Source: Eudoraea sp.
Lineage (GTDB): Bacteria > Bacteroidota > Bacteroidia > Flavobacteriales > Flavobacteriaceae
Direction: 5' to 3'
NCBI GenBank assembly: GCA_024642325.1
Contig: JAHEBI010000078.1
Location: 1-8,643 of the forward strand
Length of the DNA stretch: 8,643 nt
Shown: positions 5,146-8,643 of the stretch, piece by piece
Layout: each line of letters starts with the position of its first letter
How positions within the stretch are numbered: the first letter of the stretch is position 1
Notes under the pieces: generated by a model
What the model saw: only the letters and a program-made list of their open reading frames with translations
Databases searched by the model: none
What the model was told of the DNA's origin: nothing
Position numbers and translations under genes: made by a program

Positions 5146-6822
5146 CTATTTGGCTTTTTTACCTCTTACGGTTTTATTTTTGGTCTTTGACTTAGAACCT
5201 ACCCTGGACATGGCGCATCTGAATCCTATATAATCTGTTGCCATATATTGTGGTAAAAATCTACGCTGTGCCGGATCAAGCCAATATGCTCTGTCTCTCC
5301 ATGATCCACCTTTATAAACCCGGACTTCGTCATTTATAAGAGTTGTCCTATTATTATTTTCATCGTAATGACGAACAAATTGTCCGGCAGAATCAAGCTC
5401 TACGTTGTGTTTTGGTGAGTTATACATCTTTCGTGCTTCTGTATCAGGGTCATCTTCAGAAGCAAAACGGTCATAGAATCTGGAAGAACTTGGATCACCA
5501 TCCCTGTAACCTCGGTTATCACTATTTGAGAAATTGGTTCTTAAATAGGTTTCTTCTTCATCAACTGGAACCATTCTAATTTCTCCCGGAAGATTTACTG
5601 CTACAAGTTTTCCATTAGGCAGGGTGTCAAAAATTACACTATCTCGCAGGATATTTACTTTTCCATCCTCGCCAATGGCTGTTTTCATGTAGATATTTCC
5701 TCTATAGTAGTTGAAATCACTTATTTCATCATCTACTATTGGACGGTAAACATCAGCCACCCATTCCGCAACATTACCTGCCATATCGTATAGGCCAAGG
5801 TCATTTGGTTTGTATGATTTTACCTCTGCTGTGATATCGGCACCATCATCTGACCAACCGGCAATTCCGCCGTAGTCACCTTTTCCTTGTTTAAAGTTGG
5901 CTAACTGATCACCTCTTCCCACACGCTGGCCATTTCTTGTATAATCACCTTCCCATGGATATTTTTTTCTACCTCTGTAGTTGTTATATTCTCTTGTTCC
6001 CTGCAGGGCAGCTGCTGAATACTCCCATTCTGTTTCTGTGGGAAGCCTGTAAGCAGGCATGATAATACCACTACTCCTCTTCGCGAAAGCAGAAATGGAA
6101 TCTTTTTTCATTTTGCCTTGCAATGAATCTATTTGCCCGTTATAAACAGATTCCGGACGGTTGAGATAGGCTTCAGTACTAAATGTACCTTCCACCTCGC
6201 CACCCAAGGCCTGGTATTTAGCATCCTGGGCCAAATAACCTTCCCTTTCCAGCATAGCTTCATTTACCCTGTCTGTTCTCCATTCGGAAAATTGAACCGC
6301 TTGTATCCAATTCACACCAACCACAGGATATTCTGCATATGCCGGGTGACGAAGATAATTATTGGTCATGGTCTCATTATATCCCAATCGGTTTCTCCAA
6401 ACCAAAGTATCCGGAAGAGCTCCTTTATATATATTTGCATACTTCGGATTTTCCGGTGGGTATACCGCTTTTAGATAATCGAGGTATTCCAAATACATTA
6501 CATTGGTTACTTCAGTTTCATCCATATAAAAGGATTGTACGTGTTGGGAAGTAGGTGTATTATTCCAGTCATGCATTACGTCATCCTGCACCTTTCCTTT
6601 TGTGAATGTACCTCCTTCTATAAAAACAAGTCCGGGACCCGTTGCTTGTTCTTTAAAGTCAGAATTGTACTGAAAACCACCTTCTTTGGCGTTTATTTTC
6701 CAGCCTGTAGCTCTTGAAACGTTTTTTGATGATGATGAGGAAGATTTATTACAACTGTTAAATGTAAAGCTTCCCGTTATCACTGCACAAGATAGTACAA
6801 CTTTGATCAACTGTTTTTTCAT
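5146..6822 (-). CDS. gldJ: Gliding motility / type IX secretion lipoprotein GldJ
   Basis: A 558-residue lipoprotein needed in gliding flavobacteria for motility and for stability of the GldK/N secretion-ring proteins. A lipoprotein signal peptide (K-K-Q, hydrophobic core, then F-N-S-C) puts the lipidated Cys at residue 24, followed by a six-Ser run. The rest is a formylglycine-generating-enzyme-like (FGE-sulfatase) fold: F-I-E-G-G-T-F at 67-73, F-Y-M-D-E-T-E-V-T-N at 98-107, P-V-V-G-V-N-W at 166-172, Y-R-L-P-T-E-T-E-W-E at 258-267, M-A-G-N-V-A-E-W at 347-354, K-G-G-S-W at 504-508 and G-F-R-C-A at 533-537. The only mature cysteines are C24 and C535, so the catalytic Cys pair of true FGE after G-G-S-W is absent, fitting a structural role. 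The basic tail (S-K-S-K-T-K-N-K onward) matches the region known in Flavobacterium johnsoniae to matter for motility more than secretion. A terminator follows; murF is next. Confidence 0.95.
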   Translation of the reverse strand: MKKQLIKVVLSCAVITGSFTFNSCNKSSSSSSKNVSRATGWKINAKEGGFQYNSDFKEQATGPGLVFIEGGTFTKGKVQDDVMHDWNNTPTSQHVQSFYMDETEVTNVMYLEYLDYLKAVYPPENPKYANIYKGALPDTLVWRNRLGYNETMTNNYLRHPAYAEYPVVGVNWIQAVQFSEWRTDRVNEAMLEREGYLAQDAKYQALGGEVEGTFSTEAYLNRPESVYNGQIDSLQGKMKKDSISAFAKRSSGIIMPAYRLPTETEWEYSAAALQGTREYNNYRGRKKYPWEGDYTRNGQRVGRGDQLANFKQGKGDYGGIAGWSDDGADITAEVKSYKPNDLGLYDMAGNVAEWVADVYRPIVDDEISDFNYYRGNIYMKTAIGEDGKVNILRDSVIFDTLPNGKLVAVNLPGEIRMVPVDEEETYLRTNFSNSDNRGYRDGDPSSSRFYDRFASEDDPDTEARKMYNSPKHNVELDSAGQFVRHYDENNNRTTLINDEVRVYKGGSWRDRAYWLDPAQRRFLPQYMATDYIGFRCAMSRVGSKSKTKNKTVRGKKAK

Positions 6823-7104
6823 CTGTATTTAGGACTTAAGTTCAATATCAAACAACATTTATCGCAATTTGATAGGATATTTAAATAAAATTGTGTCGCT
6901 TTCGGCTTATAAAACGATGATTATCACATAATATTTTATAGCCTCGAAAATATTTTTGCCCATTTGCACAGACAAGATTTATTGGGACATTGTCCATTTT
7001 GATAACGGGACAAAACACAATATAGTATGGATCGAAACAATTCTTTTGAATTATTAAGGGCTACCGCTACTATATAAATCTGATTTGAAGAACTCAGACT
7101 TAAA

Positions 7105-7132
7105 AGGCGATTTAAATAAAGCGCCTGTTTTT
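7105..7132 (+). terminator. Orphan terminator-like hairpin in the gldJ-porV gap
   Basis: AGGCG (7105-7109) pairs with CGCCT (7122-7126). Across one A/G mismatch, TTT (7111-7113) can pair with AAA (7118-7120). On the plus strand G plus five T follow (7128-7132); on the minus strand the stem is followed by TTTT. Nothing recognised upstream on the plus strand needs a terminator here, so it may end a small RNA or be a leftover of a lost gene (inference). Confidence 0.45.
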
Positions 7133-7180
7133 AGCGGTATAATAGGTAAATACAAAAATAATATAGCTTTAAATGCAAGA

Positions 7181-7188
7181 TATTTTTG
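7181..7188 (+). promoter_or_regulatory. Candidate -7 promoter box for porV
   Basis: TATTTTTG matches the Bacteroidota TAnnTTTG consensus exactly and lies about 90 bases before the porV ATG, downstream of the orphan hairpin. No TTG-type -33 element sits 17-23 bases upstream, and in AT-rich DNA the box alone is weak evidence. Confidence 0.25.
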
Positions 7189-7278
7189 AAATGGTCGTTA
7201 CTTAACAAGTAATAAGACAAAATTAAGGTAGATGATTAATTAGTAATTATTTACAATTTTGGACTAATTCTACATTAA

Positions 7279-8436
7279 ATGACAAAAATGAGAAAATTAG
7301 CGGTTCTTGCTTTATTTGCGCTTGTGTTTAAATTATCTGCACAGGATCAGGATAGGGTGATAACCACGGCGGTTCCTTTTTTAACCATCGCAGCAGACGC
7401 TAGGTCTGGTGGCTTGGGAGACATGGGCGTTTCCACGTCGGTTGATGCAATTTCGCAGCAGTGGAACCCTGCTAAATTTGCTTTTGCTGAGCATAAAATG
7501 GGTATAGGTTTAGGTTATACCCCATATCTGGAAAGTATAATTACAGATGTCTCCTTATTAAGTGGGAGTTATTATAATAAATTAAACGACAGGAGCGCAT
7601 TTGCATTTAGTTTGCGCTATTTTACACTTGGTGAAATTGAATTAAGACAGTTTGCCGGGGATCCGGGCACAATAGCCAAGCCAAATGAATTGGCAATAGA
7701 CGGTTCTTATGCACTAAAGCTAAGCGATAAATTTTCGATGGCCATTGCAGGTAGATATATTAATTCAAACCTTAAATTACCAGAAAATGGCGATGTGGAT
7801 TCACAGGCAGCAAGTTCATTCGCCGTCGATATCGCGGGTTACTTTCGCTCCAGGGAAATAGCCTATAATAGTTTTGATGGAAGGTGGAAAGGAGGATTCA
7901 ACATTTCCAATCTTGGTGGTAAAATGCAATATGATGAAGGTGGCCAAACCAACTTTTTGCCTAGCAACCTTGGTATAGGTGGAGGGTTTGATTTTATTTT
8001 TGATCAGGATAATGTACTGGGTTTAAATTTGGAATTCAACAAACTCTTAGTGCCTACCCCACAGGATTTTAATGACGATGGAGTTATTGATTCTGCAGAT
8101 AATGACATATATCAGCAAATAGGTTGGTTTGAAGGGGTATTTAAGTCATTTGGAGATGCCCCGGGAGGCCTTAAAGAAGAACTTCAGGAGATGACCTGGG
8201 CATTAAGTGCCGAATATGCCTATCAAAATGCTTTTATGTTGAGGACAGGCTATTTTCATGAAAGTGAATTTAAGGGGTCAAGACAGTTTTTTACATTGGG
8301 CGCCGGATTTAAATTTAAATCGGTCCAGATAGATCTTTCATATCTCTTCTCTACTTCAAAAGTGAAGAACCCTCTGGAAAATACTTTGCGATTCTCACTT
8401 ACCTTTAATTTAGGTGAAGAATTCTATAATGATTAA
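7279..8436 (+). CDS. porV: Type IX secretion outer-membrane protein PorV (LptO)
   Basis: A 385-residue FadL-like outer-membrane beta-barrel. PorV accepts cargo carrying C-terminal secretion signals from the SprA translocon and, with the sortase PorU, presents it for signal removal and surface attachment. A signal peptide is clear (M-R-K-L, hydrophobic core, cleavage likely after L-S-A near residue 21). The mature N-terminus has the typical pattern T-T-A-V-P-F-L-T-I-A-A-D-A-R-S-G-G-L-G-D-M-G at 29-50 and Q-W-N-P-A-K at 61-66. Alternating aromatic/hydrophobic strands follow, ending R-F-S-L-T-F-N-L-G. A loop at 263-274 has all the ligand positions of an EF-hand/dockerin Ca2+ loop. Start: ATG 7279; ATG 7288 is a close alternative that gives the same mature protein. 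gldJ is divergent upstream, and a terminator and probable cdd follow. porU is not adjacent. Confidence 0.94.
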   Translation: MTKMRKLAVLALFALVFKLSAQDQDRVITTAVPFLTIAADARSGGLGDMGVSTSVDAISQQWNPAKFAFAEHKMGIGLGYTPYLESIITDVSLLSGSYYNKLNDRSAFAFSLRYFTLGEIELRQFAGDPGTIAKPNELAIDGSYALKLSDKFSMAIAGRYINSNLKLPENGDVDSQAASSFAVDIAGYFRSREIAYNSFDGRWKGGFNISNLGGKMQYDEGGQTNFLPSNLGIGGGFDFIFDQDNVLGLNLEFNKLLVPTPQDFNDDGVIDSADNDIYQQIGWFEGVFKSFGDAPGGLKEELQEMTWALSAEYAYQNAFMLRTGYFHESEFKGSRQFFTLGAGFKFKSVQIDLSYLFSTSKVKNPLENTLRFSLTFNLGEEFYND

Positions 8437-8452
8437 TCAAAATAGCATATTT

Positions 8453-8484
8453 AAAAAAAACCTGTCCCCGGACAGGTTTTTTTT
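8453..8484. terminator. Bidirectional rho-independent terminator after porV
   Basis: CCTGTCC (8461-8467) pairs with GGACAGG (8470-8476). The stem is flanked by eight A upstream (8453-8460) and eight T downstream (8477-8484), so it can end transcripts from both strands. It starts 17 bases after the porV stop and separates porV from the next gene. Confidence 0.93.
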
Positions 8485-8502
8485 ATTTTGGAATGAGGCA
8501 GT

Positions 8503-8534
8503 TTTGCACAACTATTCAAAATAAAGTACATTTA
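8503..8534 (+). promoter_or_regulatory. Candidate Bacteroidota promoter for the downstream (cdd-like) gene
   Basis: TTTG at 8503-8506 is followed after 20 bases by TACATTTA at 8527-8534, seven of eight positions of TTTG-N(17-23)-TAnnTTTG counting only the fixed bases of both boxes. It lies just past the porV terminator and about 37 bases before the next ATG, the expected place for an independent promoter. Confidence 0.45.
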
Positions 8535-8570
8535 ATTGATCCGGGTTGACCTGGACATTCATTTCATACT

Positions 8571-8643
8571 ATGGAAAAACGCAGGATATCCTTTGATTTA
8601 TTGGTTTATGATACTTTAGAAGATCTTTCCAAAGGTGAAAACG
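8571..8643 (+). CDS. cdd: Probable cytidine deaminase, N-terminal fragment (3' end outside window)
   Basis: ATG 8571 opens a frame of 24 complete codons that runs off the window. The peptide M-E-K-R-R-I-S-F-D-L-L-V-Y-D-T-L-E-D-L-S resembles the N-terminal extension (x-V-Y-D/N-x-L-x-x-L) of flavobacterial cytidine deaminases. Those Zn enzymes convert cytidine and deoxycytidine to the uridine forms in pyrimidine salvage. A cdd-like gene downstream of porV is a familiar arrangement in Flavobacteriia. The catalytic H/C-A-E and P-C-x-x-C motifs lie outside the window, so the call rests on a short match plus context. Confidence 0.55.
   Translation, partial: MEKRRISFDLLVYDTLEDLSKGEN

Larger units (their letters stand above)
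6823..7278. other. 456-bp AT-rich divergent intergenic region, gldJ to porV
   Basis: No credible gene is seen on either strand. The longest plus-strand frame near the middle (about 7066-7192, some 40 codons, no ATG) is not recognisable, and stops are dense elsewhere. Visible structure: a GGACA-T-TGTCC near-palindrome around 6988-6998, a terminator-like hairpin at 7105-7132, and a TATTTTTG box at 7181-7188. The gap must hold the promoters for gldJ (-) and porV (+). In many Flavobacteriia the large porU gene occupies this place next to porV, but there is far too little room for it here and no remnant was spotted by eye. Confidence 0.6.

Noticed and set aside
5343..6717. Four plus-strand open frames of 60-113 codons antisense to gldJ.
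   Set aside because: gldJ is intact with all conserved motifs; the antisense peptides are Cys/His/Phe-rich artefacts of its codon use.
5146..6822. A functional formylglycine-generating enzyme or sulfatase-modifying factor.
   Set aside because: The fold is FGE-like, but the catalytic Cys pair after G-G-S-W is missing; the lipobox, length and PorV/MurF context indicate GldJ.
7066..7192. Plus-strand frame without ATG (N-S-D-L-K-G-D-L-N-K) considered as a porU remnant or small gene.
   Set aside because: It contains the terminator-like hairpin, has no plausible start, and shows no recognisable sortase motif.

Overview
The window looks like chromosomal DNA of a marine-type flavobacterium (phylum Bacteroidota, class Flavobacteriia). 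The basis is the gliding/type IX secretion pair GldJ and PorV, AT-rich intergenic DNA, start sites without obvious Shine-Dalgarno sequences, and Bacteroidota-style TAnnTTTG promoter boxes. No mobile element, CRISPR array, toxin-antitoxin pair or defence gene was recognised. Nearly all of the coding content is core housekeeping or envelope biology.

Layout, left to right. (1) The 3' part of a patatin-like phospholipase gene (+, cut by the window edge) converges on a small heat-shock protein gene (-); a nested inverted repeat lies between them. (2) hsp20 (-) and a CPA1/NhaP-type Na+/H+ antiporter gene (+) are divergent. The antiporter gene runs tail-to-tail, four bases apart, into xth (-; exonuclease III family). 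(3) A gap holding one doubtful 33-codon frame leads to tRNA-Val(GAC) (+). A compact three-hairpin cluster follows, consisting of a tRNA terminator on +, a long inverted repeat, and a terminator for murF on -. (4) gldJ and murF are both on the minus strand. A strong terminator separates them, and murF seems to start just past it, possibly from its own promoter. (5) A 456-bp AT-rich divergent gap carries a terminator-like hairpin. porV (+) follows with a strong bidirectional terminator, and then the first 24 codons of a probable cytidine deaminase gene.

How the genes fit together: GldJ (outer-membrane-anchored lipoprotein) and PorV (outer-membrane shuttle protein) belong to the gliding/type IX secretion machinery. 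MurF makes the final cytoplasmic peptidoglycan precursor. The antiporter and Hsp20 serve salt/pH and protein-folding stress. Xth repairs abasic and oxidised DNA ends.

No convincing new biological system was found. The points most worth checking are: the absence of porU from its usual place beside porV and gldJ; an orphan terminator-like hairpin in that same gap; a textbook Ca2+-binding EF-hand/dockerin-type loop inside PorV; the interlocked hairpin cluster after tRNA-Val; and the terminator/promoter crowding at the start of murF.
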